Virus record (IMG/VR): IMGVR_UViG_3300020171_000053
Span: 1-45,638 of that record
Source of the DNA: a virus
Length of the DNA: 45,638 nucleotides
Strand: one strand, 5' to 3'
The position numbers and the translations under genes are program-made. Positions 1 to 8,273 of this stretch are shown piece by piece (positions within the stretch are counted from its first letter, which is position 1; each line of letters begins with the position of its first letter). The notes below the pieces were generated by a model that saw only the letters and a list, made by a program, of their open reading frames with translations, made no database searches and was not told the origin of the DNA.

Positions 1-127
1 TATGACTAATTCGAAAGGCGAAAGGAGTATAACTAGTTTCAAAGTAATACACCGGGAGAGTGAGTTAAAAGGCATCATTTCGGATGATGTCAAAACAAGA
101 ATATTAGATATTAGTTAGAGGGACATA
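1..127. repeat. 127-bp terminal direct repeat (left copy)
   Basis: Bases 1-127 are identical to bases 45512-45638. A 127-bp exact overlap at the ends of a contig is what a de Bruijn assembler with k=127 leaves on a circular or circularly permuted molecule. I therefore read it as the circle closure and not as a biological terminal repeat. The left copy carries the 3' end (1-118) of the small gene that is complete at 45444-45629, so no separate gene is called here. The HNH gene begins on the last base of the repeat. Confidence 0.95.
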
Positions 128-651
128 TGACTAAATGCAAAGAGTGTGGAATGCCGGAGAGTGGATTAAATTATGGCGAAGGTAACCCCTTTTGGAAGGG
201 AGGCAAATATCTTTCTAGGGGATACGTTTTGAAATGGGAAGACCGTGGGGGCGGTAGACACCAGAATCATGCGTTAGAACATCGTACCGTGATGGAACGA
301 TTTATTGGGAGGCCCCTTGAATCCGGAGAGATAGTGCATCATATCAATAGCAACAGAACGGATAACCGAATTGAGAATCTGGTGCTAATGAATAGATCAG
401 GGCATAACAGGTTACACGGATATGATCCGGTAAATATAAATCAGTGTAAACATATTGCCGTTAAATCAGGGTGGCTCAAAAGAAAGTTGACATTTGCCCA
501 AGCACAGGAGATTAGGAAAGTTTATGGTGAAGGTGGTAAAACACAGAAACAACTAGGGGTAGAATATGGAGTTTCTAGGGATGTTATACAGACTATCGTA
601 ACGAATAAAACATATTTAACTAAAGAGGGGTTATATGGAAAAGTGTGTTGA
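127..651 (+). CDS. HNH homing-type endonuclease with C-terminal HTH
   Basis: A 174-aa protein. The N-terminus has a CxxC knuckle (CKECG, residues 4-8). A GNPFWKGGKY segment (19-28) follows, as is common in phage HNH proteins. The core HNH_3-type motif runs from about residue 51 to 98: EHR, then IVHHINSN, then NRIENL with the catalytic-type histidines and asparagines, then SGHNRLHG. A helix-turn-helix-like tail spans about residues 121-165 (QKQLGVEYGVSRDVIQTIV) and probably reads DNA. Such proteins nick or cut DNA and are typically free-standing mobile genes in phages. It overlaps the start of the downstream amidotransferase gene by 17 bp. On the circle it follows the 61-aa gene downstream of the large terminase. 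Its biological target is unknown. Confidence 0.85.
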   Translation: MTKCKECGMPESGLNYGEGNPFWKGGKYLSRGYVLKWEDRGGGRHQNHALEHRTVMERFIGRPLESGEIVHHINSNRTDNRIENLVLMNRSGHNRLHGYDPVNINQCKHIAVKSGWLKRKLTFAQAQEIRKVYGEGGKTQKQLGVEYGVSRDVIQTIVTNKTYLTKEGLYGKVC

Positions 652-1696
652 ATGCGGGATGCCCTCAACTCGACCGGGGAGTCGGTTCGTGGATGGGGTA
701 TGCGGGGCTTGCAGGAATTACAAGACGAGAAAGGATATTGATTGGTCGGAGAGGGAAAGGGAGTTAGACGATTTACTTGGGAGGTTTCGGGGAGAGAAGC
801 CGTATGACTGTATTATTGCGGTAAGCGGGGGGAAAGACAGTCACAGGTTGGTGAAGGAAGTAGTTGACCGGGGGATGAGTCCATTACTTGTTACGGTTAC
901 GGATTCTTTCAGACACACCACGGCGGGTACGTTAAATCTCAGGAACCTGATCGAGCGGTTCAATCTGAACCATTGGCAGTACACGATAAGTCATGACTTG
1001 TTTGTGAGGGCGACGAGACATGCTTTTGAAGAGACGGGAGAGGCACTGAAGTTTGTGGAGTACGCCATCTATACGATACCGTATATGGTGGCTCAGCAGA
1101 TGGGGATCGGGCTTGTGGTCTTCGGTGAGAATAGCGCGTTTGAGTACGGGAGTACGGATGACAACACGTATGTCGCCAATCCTCACTTGAACGACATGGT
1201 TCACAAGATAGAGAGTGAATATGAGTTTTGGTCGGGAGGGGGAGTGACCCCGCAGGAAGTGGACACTATAAAGCCGATGGTGGCCGATTATCCGTTGGTA
1301 ATGTATATGTCGTACTTCATCCCGTGGAGTTCGATTGACAACTATGAGATAGCGAAGGGGCTTGGGTTTAAGGACTTGACGGGAGAGTGGGACAGGCTTG
1401 GGACTATCGAGAACTTTGAGCAGATTGATTCATACGCGTATATGGTTCATCTGTGGCTGAAGTACCCGAAGTTCGGGTTTCAGAGGGTAGCGGATATTGC
1501 GAGTAGGCGAGTAAGGGAAGGGCGGTTGTCGTTGGAAGAGGCCGAGCATCTGATTGCGGAGAAAGACCCCGAGATTGACCCCGCAGCGTTGAAGGACTTT
1601 TGTCAGACCTGTGGTTACGAAGAGGATCAGTTCTGGGAGATCGTGAACGCGGCGCCGTGGCGGAAGTTCTGGTTGTCGAGGAGCAAATATGGCTGA
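635..1696 (+). CDS. N-acetyl sugar amidotransferase, PseA/WbpG-like
   Basis: A 353-aa protein with a PP-loop ATP pyrophosphatase signature, SGGKDS (residues 64-69), after a zinc-knuckle N-terminus (C4, C7, C23, C26; CVECGMPSTRPG). That N-terminus is typical of the PseA/WbpG N-acetyl sugar amidotransferase family. Near the C-terminus there is another CxxC (FCQTCGYEEDQF). Family members use ATP and an ammonia donor to turn an acetamido group on a nonulosonic acid or amino sugar into an acetamidino group, in the cytoplasm. Length fits the family. It is followed with an 8-bp overlap by a pseudaminic-acid-associated methylase and then an SpsF-like cytidylyltransferase, which supports a role in surface-sugar modification. 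The exact substrate is inferred and not shown. Confidence 0.85.
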   Translation: MEKCVECGMPSTRPGSRFVDGVCGACRNYKTRKDIDWSERERELDDLLGRFRGEKPYDCIIAVSGGKDSHRLVKEVVDRGMSPLLVTVTDSFRHTTAGTLNLRNLIERFNLNHWQYTISHDLFVRATRHAFEETGEALKFVEYAIYTIPYMVAQQMGIGLVVFGENSAFEYGSTDDNTYVANPHLNDMVHKIESEYEFWSGGGVTPQEVDTIKPMVADYPLVMYMSYFIPWSSIDNYEIAKGLGFKDLTGEWDRLGTIENFEQIDSYAYMVHLWLKYPKFGFQRVADIASRRVREGRLSLEEAEHLIAEKDPEIDPAALKDFCQTCGYEEDQFWEIVNAAPWRKFWLSRSKYG

Positions 1697-2363
1697 TTGG
1701 CAGGGAACCTTTGGGGATCAGTATACGATGCGTAATGCGGAGCTCGCCGATAGGACTAAGTTCTTTCAGCGGTTCTTGAAGTATGAGATTGTTGATGCCT
1801 TTGAAATAGGGTGCAACATCGGAACCAACATGAAGGTGTTGGAGCGGTTAGGGATAGAGACGATAGGGTGTGATGTAAACGCTACGGCGGTCAACATCGC
1901 TACGCTGAACAATTTGAAAGCGTATGTTGCAACTGGTACGGATGTGGATGTTTACAACACCTTTGATTTGGTGTTCACGGTGGGTGTTTTGATTCATCAG
2001 CAGACTGCGGAACTTATCAAGATGATGAAAGAGATGGTTCGGCTGAGTGCGAAGTATGTGATGTTTGCGGAGTATGTGGGGGATGACGAGGAAGTCCCGT
2101 ATAGGGGCGAGCGTCATGCGTTATTCAAACGGGAATTCGGGAGGATTTTCGAGTCCTTGTTTCCACAAGCGGAGTTGTTGGATACGGGGACGGCAGGAAA
2201 GGAGATGGGGTTCGATAATGTAACCTATTGGATGTATGACATTAGCAATTGTTCAAGCGAGGATGGGTTCACACAGGTTGCCAGGGAAAGTTCTGATGAA
2301 GGTGAGAGGGAAGAGTTTATTGGCTCACCTGTTGGGGCGTTTGGAAAAGTCGGAGTTAGTTGA
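1689..2363 (+). CDS. pseudaminic-acid-biosynthesis-associated methylase (class I SAM)
   Basis: A 224-aa class I methyltransferase. Motif I is FEIGCNIGTN (residues 38-47), followed by an acidic residue after the second strand (IGCDVNA, 59-65) and a motif-IV-like DLVFTVGVLIH (93-103). The N-terminal GTFGDQYTMRN and the FDNVTYWMYD ending at residues 175-184 match the methylase family linked to pseudaminic acid clusters. It would methylate a sugar or an intermediate using S-adenosylmethionine. Residues 185-224 go beyond the usual family end. They are read in a second frame over the first 128 bp of the next gene, so this tail is probably an overprinted extension with no separate function. Confidence 0.8.
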   Translation: MADWQGTFGDQYTMRNAELADRTKFFQRFLKYEIVDAFEIGCNIGTNMKVLERLGIETIGCDVNATAVNIATLNNLKAYVATGTDVDVYNTFDLVFTVGVLIHQQTAELIKMMKEMVRLSAKYVMFAEYVGDDEEVPYRGERHALFKREFGRIFESLFPQAELLDTGTAGKEMGFDNVTYWMYDISNCSSEDGFTQVARESSDEGEREEFIGSPVGAFGKVGVS

Positions 2364-2886
2364 CAACATTGTAGTCGGGACACCGGACGAGATTATTCGT
2401 GATGATGTGGAATCTAACGGTTATGACTGTGTTGTTTCCGACCGGGACGAGGACGATGTTCTTGGGAGATACGTGGACATAGCAGAAGAGTACGGGGCTG
2501 ATACGGTAGTCAGGATAACGGGTGATTGTCCGTTGATAGATGGCGGCATCGTAGACCAGACCATTTCTGTTTTAGGGGACCATGATTTTGCGACTAACGT
2601 GTCGCCCCGTACATATCCCCAGGGATTAGACGTAGAGGTGATGACGATAGAGACATTGCACAGGTTAGATGCGATGTTGGGAGAGGGAGACCCGGAGAGA
2701 GAACACGTATGTGTTCACGTTTATTTGGATGATGATTTTTCGATAAGTTCATTAGTGGATGAGGAAGACCATTCTAATGTGAGATGGTGCGTGGATGATG
2801 AGGAAGATTTTATCAGGGTGTCTAATATATTGAGTAGGTGGGGAGACTTGCCGTATAGGGAGATATTGAAATGTATGACAAACTAA
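2236..2886 (+). CDS. SpsF/PseF-like cytidylyltransferase (CMP-nonulosonate synthetase type)
   Basis: A 216-aa nucleotidyltransferase of the CTP_transf_3 group (SpsF, KdsB, NeuA/PseF). The start is set by the canonical N-terminus IVQARMGSHRLPGKVL (residues 5-20), which carries the CTP-binding ARxxSxRLPGK motif. RITGDCPLIDGGIVD (about residues 94-108) is the second family signature, and WCVDDEEDF near the C-terminus also fits SpsF. The enzyme would attach CMP to a nonulosonic acid or related sugar to give the activated donor. Its start lies inside the methylase gene, so the two are translationally linked. Together with the PseB, PseC, PseH and NeuB homologues at 36.9-40.9 kb it would complete an activated-sugar pathway. 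Confidence 0.85.
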   Translation: MTLAIVQARMGSHRLPGKVLMKVRGKSLLAHLLGRLEKSELVDNIVVGTPDEIIRDDVESNGYDCVVSDRDEDDVLGRYVDIAEEYGADTVVRITGDCPLIDGGIVDQTISVLGDHDFATNVSPRTYPQGLDVEVMTIETLHRLDAMLGEGDPEREHVCVHVYLDDDFSISSLVDEEDHSNVRWCVDDEEDFIRVSNILSRWGDLPYREILKCMTN

Positions 2887-2897
2887 GGGGGAATATA

Positions 2898-3134
2898 ATG
2901 GAAGTAAGGATAAAGTTAAAGGTCAAGGATATTGAAATTGAAATGTCAATGGATGAGGCAAAAGAGCTTACCAATGCACTCAATGAATTAACGGGGAAGG
3001 AAACGATATACGTTGATAGGTGGACTTATCCTTCGTATCCGGTAGTGTACCCACAATGGCCTATAACTCCTTCGTGGACTTGTAGTACGACACCTGAGAT
3101 ACGACTCTACACTTCTGAGAGTCAATATGTATGA
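2898..3134 (+). CDS. hypothetical protein, 78 aa
   Basis: No family recognised. The ATG at 2898 is preferred over an in-frame ATG at 2871 because AAGGGGG lies 6-7 bases upstream, right after the stop of the cytidylyltransferase. The N-terminal half looks like a small alpha/beta fold (VRIKLKVKDIEIEMSMDEA). The C-terminal half is rich in Pro, Trp and Tyr. Its 3' end overlaps the next gene by 8 bp. It lies between the sugar genes and the portal operon. Confidence 0.6.
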   Translation: MEVRIKLKVKDIEIEMSMDEAKELTNALNELTGKETIYVDRWTYPSYPVVYPQWPITPSWTCSTTPEIRLYTSESQYV

Positions 3135-3315
3135 CAAGCTGATGGCGTATTTGGGCGGTCAAGGGATGCAGCCAGACGCACTTGAGAGACTGATACAGAA
3201 GATGGAACAGACGAGGGGGACGCAGCCGATGTTCGGGCCGCCTAAAGGGATGAGGGGGAATATGGCGGCACTTGGCAGGAAACCCCCGACGGGGGCGAGG
3301 AATGCCAATATATAG
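3127..3315 (+). CDS. hypothetical protein, 62 aa
   Basis: A small basic protein rich in Met, Gly and Pro (MFGPPKGMRGNMAALGRKP) with one predicted amphipathic helix (PDALERLIQKMEQ). It sits upstream of the portal gene and resembles in composition the Gly/Pro/Met-rich tails of the portal and its neighbour, so a virion-assembly role is possible. No family is recognised. Confidence 0.55.
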   Translation: MYDKLMAYLGGQGMQPDALERLIQKMEQTRGTQPMFGPPKGMRGNMAALGRKPPTGARNANI

Positions 3316-3544
3316 CTATGTGTGTAAAGAGCATGGGCGGTATGAGGCGTTTATGCCGATGGACGAATGTCTCCAGGGCAAGTGTCCGAAGTGCGGTAAG
3401 GTGGGACAGAGAAAGTACGATTCCTGTCATGTGTACGTTGATTTCACGCCGGGATGGGATGAATCGCTGAATATGCACGTAGATACCAAGCGGCAGAGGG
3501 ATAATATCCTGCGTGAGAAAGGATGGACGAGGTACAAGGACTAA
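3302..3544 (+). CDS. FmdB-like zinc-ribbon protein
   Basis: The ATG at 3302 is chosen because the sequence then begins MPIYSYVCKEHG, the characteristic start of FmdB-type zinc ribbons, and a GGGGGCGAGG purine stretch precedes it. Zinc ligands are likely C8, H11 and the KCPKCG pair around residues 27-32. The remaining 45 residues are specific to this protein. Function is unknown; similar small ribbons are common upstream of phage portal genes. It overlaps the preceding gene by 14 bp and meets the next gene at a TAATG junction. Confidence 0.7.
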   Translation: MPIYSYVCKEHGRYEAFMPMDECLQGKCPKCGKVGQRKYDSCHVYVDFTPGWDESLNMHVDTKRQRDNILREKGWTRYKD

Positions 3545-3795
3545 TGGATATAGAGAAACTTGAGAGAGAGCTTGCTATGCGGATGGCGGGGGAGAGGCCC
3601 GCCGGATGGCCCACAGATGCCCGTGGTGATTTCTTTTGGGAATCTCAGGTTCTCATTGATCTCTTGCAAGAGTATGAGAGTGTACCGGAAGCGCAAGCCT
3701 ACTTTCAGACCAAGTTTGACGAGTTAAAGGCTAATAAGAACTTGGGCGCACCCGCGGCTCCTACGGCACGGCCAGTTCCAATTGTAGGGAGGTAA
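3544..3795 (+). CDS. hypothetical protein, 83 aa, upstream of portal
   Basis: It starts at a TAATG overlap with the zinc-ribbon gene; an upstream in-frame ATG at 3523 with a GAGAAAGG site is an alternative. The sequence has three helical stretches (IEKLERELAMRMAGE, FFWESQVLIDLLQEYE, PEAQAYFQTKFDELKA) and a Pro/Ala-rich tail. It lies directly before the portal gene with a 1-bp gap, so it is probably expressed with the head genes. No family is recognised. Confidence 0.6.
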   Translation: MDIEKLERELAMRMAGERPAGWPTDARGDFFWESQVLIDLLQEYESVPEAQAYFQTKFDELKANKNLGAPAAPTARPVPIVGR

Positions 3796-3796
3796 G

Positions 3797-5623
3797 ATGG
3801 CTAAAGACGACAGAGTATACATTACCAAACTAAGAACCGCCGTAGACAAAATCTTCGAGTCCACCAAAGAAGAGAGAACCAAGATGGACAGGTTCCTCAA
3901 GGAATACAAGGGGCAGTGGTGGGATGAGAAAGAGTTAAAGTCCAAGCATGACAGCAAGGTATTTGTCAACTACCTGTTTGCCACGGTTATGTCTGTTGCT
4001 CCCTTACTTACGGATAATAGACCTACGTGGACTATCAGGGCGCAGAAGCCGTTTATGCAGAAGTACGTTGAAGTATTCTCTCTGTGCCTGAAGTACCTGT
4101 GGGAAAAGTTAGATATGGATGCCAAGGTATTCAAGGCCGTTGTTGATGCGTTGGTGATGAAGAACGGTATCTTCAAGGTTACGTTTGACCCCGATGTAGG
4201 GACGTTTGGGGAGTGCCGGATAGATGTCGTGGACCCACGGTGTTACTTTGAATCCCCTGGATATGATGACAACTGGGAGTGTGATTTCCAAGGGACGAGA
4301 GAGCGGAAACCCATCTCCTGGATTAGACGGAACTTCCCTGATAAGGGGAAGGATGTCAAGTCCGATGAAGATGATGAGAAGGCTGTAAAGGCCGGATGGG
4401 AAGACAGGGCGGGTTTTGAGTTACAGAGTACGTTTGCAACTTTATATGAAGTATGGATGAGGGATGATGAAACAGAATCGTATGTCGTTAAAGGTGAAAA
4501 TGGTGAACCCGAAAAGGACGAGAAAGGCAAAGACAAGAAGGAAGAGCGTGAGAAGTACCCGTACGGGAAGATAGTTGTTTTCACGAAGGATGTTTTACTT
4601 GATGAGAGGCCCTCTCCCTACAGGCATAACAGACCGCCGTACGTTAAGCTGTACGACTATTTCAATCCCCACGATACGATAGGGATGGGCGAGGGAGATC
4701 AAATAGAGAACCTTAACAGGTCTATCAATAGGGCGATGCAGTTGATGGACAAGTTTATGACTCTCTATAACGACCCGAACTGGTTGGTGGATGAGACTGC
4801 GGGAATAGATGCGGAGTCGGTCAAGAGAGACCTCCCTGGTGGCGGCAATGTGTGGAGTTACAATTCGGGTGTAAACGAGATGCCTATACGCAGAGTTGAG
4901 ATGGGCAGTCTTACCCCTGACCTTTATAACTACGTTGCCCTGTTGCCGAGGATACTTGAGGAAGTCACCGGAGTAACTGATATCACGAAGGGCATGGCCT
5001 CTAAGACGGAGAGGCAGACTGCAGCTGAAGTTTCTACGCTGATAGAATCTTCGTATACAAGGACTCGGCAGAGAGTAAGGAACCTTGAGCATTTCATTAA
5101 GAGAACAGGGTATCTCTTGGTTGATATCATGCAGCAGTATTACGACAACATTCGTGATGTCAATATCAAGGGCGACCAAAATATAGACTACTACAAGGCT
5201 TCTTCGAGCAAGCCCTTTGTAGATCAGATGATGCAACCCAAGCCGCCGCAACCTGGACAGAATCCACAGATTGCGATGCAAGAGCAGAAAGATTGGGAAG
5301 ACTATCAGAAGTTCATCGAGACCTTTGGAGACAAGGATACGGTATATGCGGATTTCGATATAGAGATTGAGACGAACAGTACGTTGCCGATGGACAGACA
5401 GTCGTTAGCCAACCTGTTCCTGAGATTGGCGGCGATGAAGGTAGTAGACCCGCAAGCGGTAATTGAGCAACTCAATATACCGAAGGGTGAAGAGATAATA
5501 GCGAGGATGGAACAGAGGGCGCAAGCGGCGATGGCGGCTAAGGGCGGTGGTCGCCCGATGCCCCCGCCTAAACCACAAGGAGGCCCGCCGATGGGTCTTC
5601 AGCAAAAACCGGAGGGAATATGA
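3797..5623 (+). CDS. portal protein
   Basis: A 608-aa protein that fits podovirus-type (P22-like) portals, which form the dodecameric ring at the DNA entry vertex. Features seen are the N-terminal EYKGQWWDEKELKSKHDSKV segment, a TDNRPTW strand, QIENLNRSINRAMQ (stem/crown helix region) and GVTDITKGMASKTERQTAAEV, a portal-family signature in which the helix contacts DNA. The C-terminal 60 residues are rich in Pro, Gln, Gly and Met (GGGRPMPPPKPQGGPPMG), a low-complexity tail continued in the composition of the next gene. It precedes scaffold and capsid genes, the usual head order, and overlaps the next gene through ATGA. Confidence 0.9.
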   Translation: MAKDDRVYITKLRTAVDKIFESTKEERTKMDRFLKEYKGQWWDEKELKSKHDSKVFVNYLFATVMSVAPLLTDNRPTWTIRAQKPFMQKYVEVFSLCLKYLWEKLDMDAKVFKAVVDALVMKNGIFKVTFDPDVGTFGECRIDVVDPRCYFESPGYDDNWECDFQGTRERKPISWIRRNFPDKGKDVKSDEDDEKAVKAGWEDRAGFELQSTFATLYEVWMRDDETESYVVKGENGEPEKDEKGKDKKEEREKYPYGKIVVFTKDVLLDERPSPYRHNRPPYVKLYDYFNPHDTIGMGEGDQIENLNRSINRAMQLMDKFMTLYNDPNWLVDETAGIDAESVKRDLPGGGNVWSYNSGVNEMPIRRVEMGSLTPDLYNYVALLPRILEEVTGVTDITKGMASKTERQTAAEVSTLIESSYTRTRQRVRNLEHFIKRTGYLLVDIMQQYYDNIRDVNIKGDQNIDYYKASSSKPFVDQMMQPKPPQPGQNPQIAMQEQKDWEDYQKFIETFGDKDTVYADFDIEIETNSTLPMDRQSLANLFLRLAAMKVVDPQAVIEQLNIPKGEEIIARMEQRAQAAMAAKGGGRPMPPPKPQGGPPMGLQQKPEGI

Positions 5624-6024
5624 GTGACCAAATGATGGGGGGAAGACCCCCGATGCCGCCCCAGGGCGGTGGAATGGGAGGCCCTCCCCCGGGTGGAGGG
5701 ATGGATGTCCGTTCAAAGATGTCGATTATGAATCCTACTGATATGGCGGCCAAGGCAAGCCGTGGGGATGTTAGACCCCAACAGTCGGTAGGGGAGTTTT
5801 TACAGAGGAACTACGGTGTTACGCCGCAAGACCCTGTGGAGAAACTGTTCGCGGCTGTCAAGGGACAGGCGCAGAACGCGACGGTAGCGGGCAAGATGGG
5901 TATGCCCCCACAGGGTGCGAGACCGCCAATGGGCCAGCCGCCAATGGGCGGTGCGCCCGGTGGTATGCAGAGGCCACAACCGCCACCGCAAAACATGGAT
6001 GATTTAGTAGGAAGAATGTCATAA
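5620..6024 (+). CDS. Pro/Gly/Met-rich head-region protein
   Basis: A 134-aa protein of low complexity. Residues 1-28 and 85-125 are built of G, P, M and Q (PPMPPQGGGMGGPPPGG; PPMGQPPMGGAPGGMQ). The central 50 residues look ordered (SVGEFLQRNYGVTPQDPVEKLFAAVKG). It starts by an ATGA overlap with the portal and shares the composition of the portal C-terminus, so it may have arisen by splitting of a longer portal tail. A structural or assembly role is inferred from position only. Confidence 0.65.
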   Translation: MSDQMMGGRPPMPPQGGGMGGPPPGGGMDVRSKMSIMNPTDMAAKASRGDVRPQQSVGEFLQRNYGVTPQDPVEKLFAAVKGQAQNATVAGKMGMPPQGARPPMGQPPMGGAPGGMQRPQPPPQNMDDLVGRMS

Positions 6025-6034
6025 GGAGGATTAT

Positions 6035-6814
6035 ATGGCAGATTTAGACCAATCCGCGCAGGAAGCCAGAGGCCAAGCCTTAGCGGAAGTCGGGGGGGAA
6101 GAAGCCACACCGTTTCATAGTTACAAAGGTGAAGACGGAACAGAACAGAAGTGGAAGACTCCCGACGAGTTAAACGATTTTATCAAGAAGTCGGGAATGT
6201 TCCAAAAGGACTACACTCAGAAGTCCCAGAAAAGGGAAGAAGAGTATCGCCAGCGAATGGCAGAGGTTCAGAAAGAAAGGGAAGAGTTCAAGAAGCAGAA
6301 GGAAGATTGGGAGAAGAACGAGAAGGCCAAGTACGACCGATACAATCAAGTATTGAGTACGAGGCCCAACATCCAGCGAATGTTAGCGGATGCCGTTAGT
6401 AAACCAACATCACCTGATGAGATATTTGAGCGGAGCCAATCTTACGCAGACCAGAAGTATCAGTCGCTTGAACAACGGCTTGCCCAATTTGAGCAAAGGC
6501 TCGAAGAGGAAAAGTTAGAGAAAGAGCGGGATACGAAGTTTGCGGAACTTGAACAGGAGATACCGGGGTTTGACAGAAATGTTGTGACCGAGGCACTCCA
6601 ACAGCTTGACGCGGGAGATATGAAGTCCTTAATGGCGATGATCTACAAATCGCATAAGTACAACCCTGTTGAGATGCAACAGGATGCGGAAGAGAAGATA
6701 GTAGCCAAAGCGGGAGCCAAGATGGTTCCCGGTGGGGGAGGCCCCGCACCAAAATCAAGAGGGTCGACTGACCCAAAAATAGCTAGGGAGGAGGCGATGA
6801 GAGACCTCACTTAG
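6035..6814 (+). CDS. scaffolding protein
   Basis: A 259-aa highly charged, mostly helical protein. A long coiled coil runs from about residue 50 to 105 (QKREEEYRQRMAEVQKE) and a second from about 130 to 170. The C-terminus is basic and Gly/Pro-containing (GGGGPAPKSRGSTDP). Its position between portal and major capsid genes and its composition are those of phage scaffold proteins, which guide procapsid assembly and are lost from the mature head. A strong AGGAGG site precedes the start. Confidence 0.8.
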   Translation: MADLDQSAQEARGQALAEVGGEEATPFHSYKGEDGTEQKWKTPDELNDFIKKSGMFQKDYTQKSQKREEEYRQRMAEVQKEREEFKKQKEDWEKNEKAKYDRYNQVLSTRPNIQRMLADAVSKPTSPDEIFERSQSYADQKYQSLEQRLAQFEQRLEEEKLEKERDTKFAELEQEIPGFDRNVVTEALQQLDAGDMKSLMAMIYKSHKYNPVEMQQDAEEKIVAKAGAKMVPGGGGPAPKSRGSTDPKIAREEAMRDLT

Positions 6815-6829
6815 CAACAGGAGGACTAA

Positions 6830-7786
6830 ATGGCACTAGGTATTGACGAAGCCAATGCTGTATCAACGAAGTATTTCGATAAAACCCTCACCTCTCAGGT
6901 GTATGAGAAAAGCCCTTTTTACGCAAAGTTAAAGAGTGCTGGCAACATTACAACTGATGGTGGGACGCAGATACAGTGGCCTATCAGGTACAGAAAGTCT
7001 GACCTTGGCGGGTTTATAGGCCCACGAGATCAGGTTTCGTACTCACAGATCGAAACAAGAACGTCTGCGGTACTGGATTGGAAGTATCTGCACAATCATG
7101 CGATGATCTCGCTGGATGAGCAGACCAAGAATTCAGGGAAAGAACAGATCATCAATTTGCTTTCGGACAAGACGACTGAAATGAGAGAGGATATGCTCGA
7201 TGATTTTGCGACTGCTCTCTACGCCCTTGCGCCGGGAGCTAGCGATATCTCGTCTCTGTACGAGATAGTAGACACGGGAACCACGTATGCGAGTATCGCT
7301 GTAGCGGATGCGGCTGAATGGGCTGCGGCAAGCGAAGATGCTACGACCACTGAACTTGTACTTACGGGTACTTCGGGTTCTTTGGGCGCGGCGGTGAATG
7401 GTGCGACTTTCGGACCGAATAAGCCCGACTTGCATCTTACCACGAGGAACCTGTGGAACAAGTTTGAAAGTCTGATTGAACCACAGAAACGGTATTACTC
7501 TACACAGTCAGCGATGGCTAAGTATGGGTTTACGGCGATTGGGTATCACGATGCCGAAGTTATCAGTGATGCGTATTGCCCCGACAAAACGTGGTACGGG
7601 TTGGACACAAGTCAGTTTGAGATTCGGTATCACCCGAAGTACAACTTCAAGACAACCGAGTGGCAGAATCTATATGCTGCTGGTTATCCGTATGCGATGG
7701 TTAAGAACTGCATATGGGCAGGCAACATCCTCTGCAGAATGAGGAAGACGAGCTTCAGGTTTACCGCGCTTGATTACACGATATAG
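6830..7786 (+). CDS. major capsid protein
   Basis: A 318-aa protein in the canonical place after the scaffold gene, with an AGGAGG site. It begins with a helix (DEANAVSTKYFDKTL) and a loop that reads SGSIT-like in many capsids (here KLKSAGNITTDGGTQIQWPI). The central EMREDMLDDFATALY is the long spine helix. PDLHLTTRNLWNKF and the C-terminal strands fit an HK97-fold subunit. It would be the most abundant virion protein. It is followed by three related small structural genes. Confidence 0.88.
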   Translation: MALGIDEANAVSTKYFDKTLTSQVYEKSPFYAKLKSAGNITTDGGTQIQWPIRYRKSDLGGFIGPRDQVSYSQIETRTSAVLDWKYLHNHAMISLDEQTKNSGKEQIINLLSDKTTEMREDMLDDFATALYALAPGASDISSLYEIVDTGTTYASIAVADAAEWAAASEDATTTELVLTGTSGSLGAAVNGATFGPNKPDLHLTTRNLWNKFESLIEPQKRYYSTQSAMAKYGFTAIGYHDAEVISDAYCPDKTWYGLDTSQFEIRYHPKYNFKTTEWQNLYAAGYPYAMVKNCIWAGNILCRMRKTSFRFTALDYTI

Positions 7787-7798
7787 GAGGTTAGTCTT

Positions 7799-8263
7799 AT
7801 GATGATTATAGGTTCGGATTTTATAGACAACAATGCCTCTTTCAACACAGTGACGAAGCGGAATGGAGCAAAGTTATTTGTCCAGGCGTATGCCACTAGC
7901 GGTATAGTAGCTAATACTCCAATGGTTGTCGCATTCATGGGTAGTGGCTATAACGCTACTGTCCTGGCGGCGAGTTTATACGGCTATGTTGGAGTACCCG
8001 AAGCGGCTGTTGCGAGTGGATGTGTTGGTTGGGTACAGATTAGAGGCCCTGTTGCCGGGGTGCAAGCGTCAGCCGCCGAGTCAACGGGTTCGGTCGGTCA
8101 CATAATTCAGTGGCATGCAGGAACCATATCTGCTTCGTCAAGTACATATCTTGGCGATCCCACGTTGGGCGAGATCGGTCTGCTTACTACAGAAGCAGAC
8201 GCTTCAACGACTCTAGATATTTATTTGACAGGGATGTGGGCCACACCAGTAGCTGCGGGATAA
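7799..8263 (+). CDS. small structural protein, paralogue 1 of 3
   Basis: A 154-aa Ser/Thr/Ala/Gly-rich beta-type protein. It is clearly related to the next two genes. Shared blocks are SFNT near the N-terminus, FVQAYATSGIVANTP, YVGVPEAAVASGCVGWVQIRGP, a VGHIIQWHAG-like strand and a C-terminal IYLTGMWATP. The place after the capsid gene and the all-beta pattern suggest a head-decoration or capsid-stabilising protein. This is an inference; no known family was recognised. An AGGAGG site precedes the ATG. Confidence 0.75.
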   Translation: MMIIGSDFIDNNASFNTVTKRNGAKLFVQAYATSGIVANTPMVVAFMGSGYNATVLAASLYGYVGVPEAAVASGCVGWVQIRGPVAGVQASAAESTGSVGHIIQWHAGTISASSSTYLGDPTLGEIGLLTTEADASTTLDIYLTGMWATPVAAG

Positions 8264-8273
8264 GGAGGATACT

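Noticed and set aside
1-127. True terminal repeat as in T7-like phages
   Set aside because: 127 bp equals a common assembler k-mer, the repeat cuts through a gene, and the joined circle restores an unbroken operon.
4595-5281. 228-codon minus-strand frame inside the portal gene
   Set aside because: Antisense shadow of the portal with Arg/Leu-rich composition and no coupling to any minus-strand operon.
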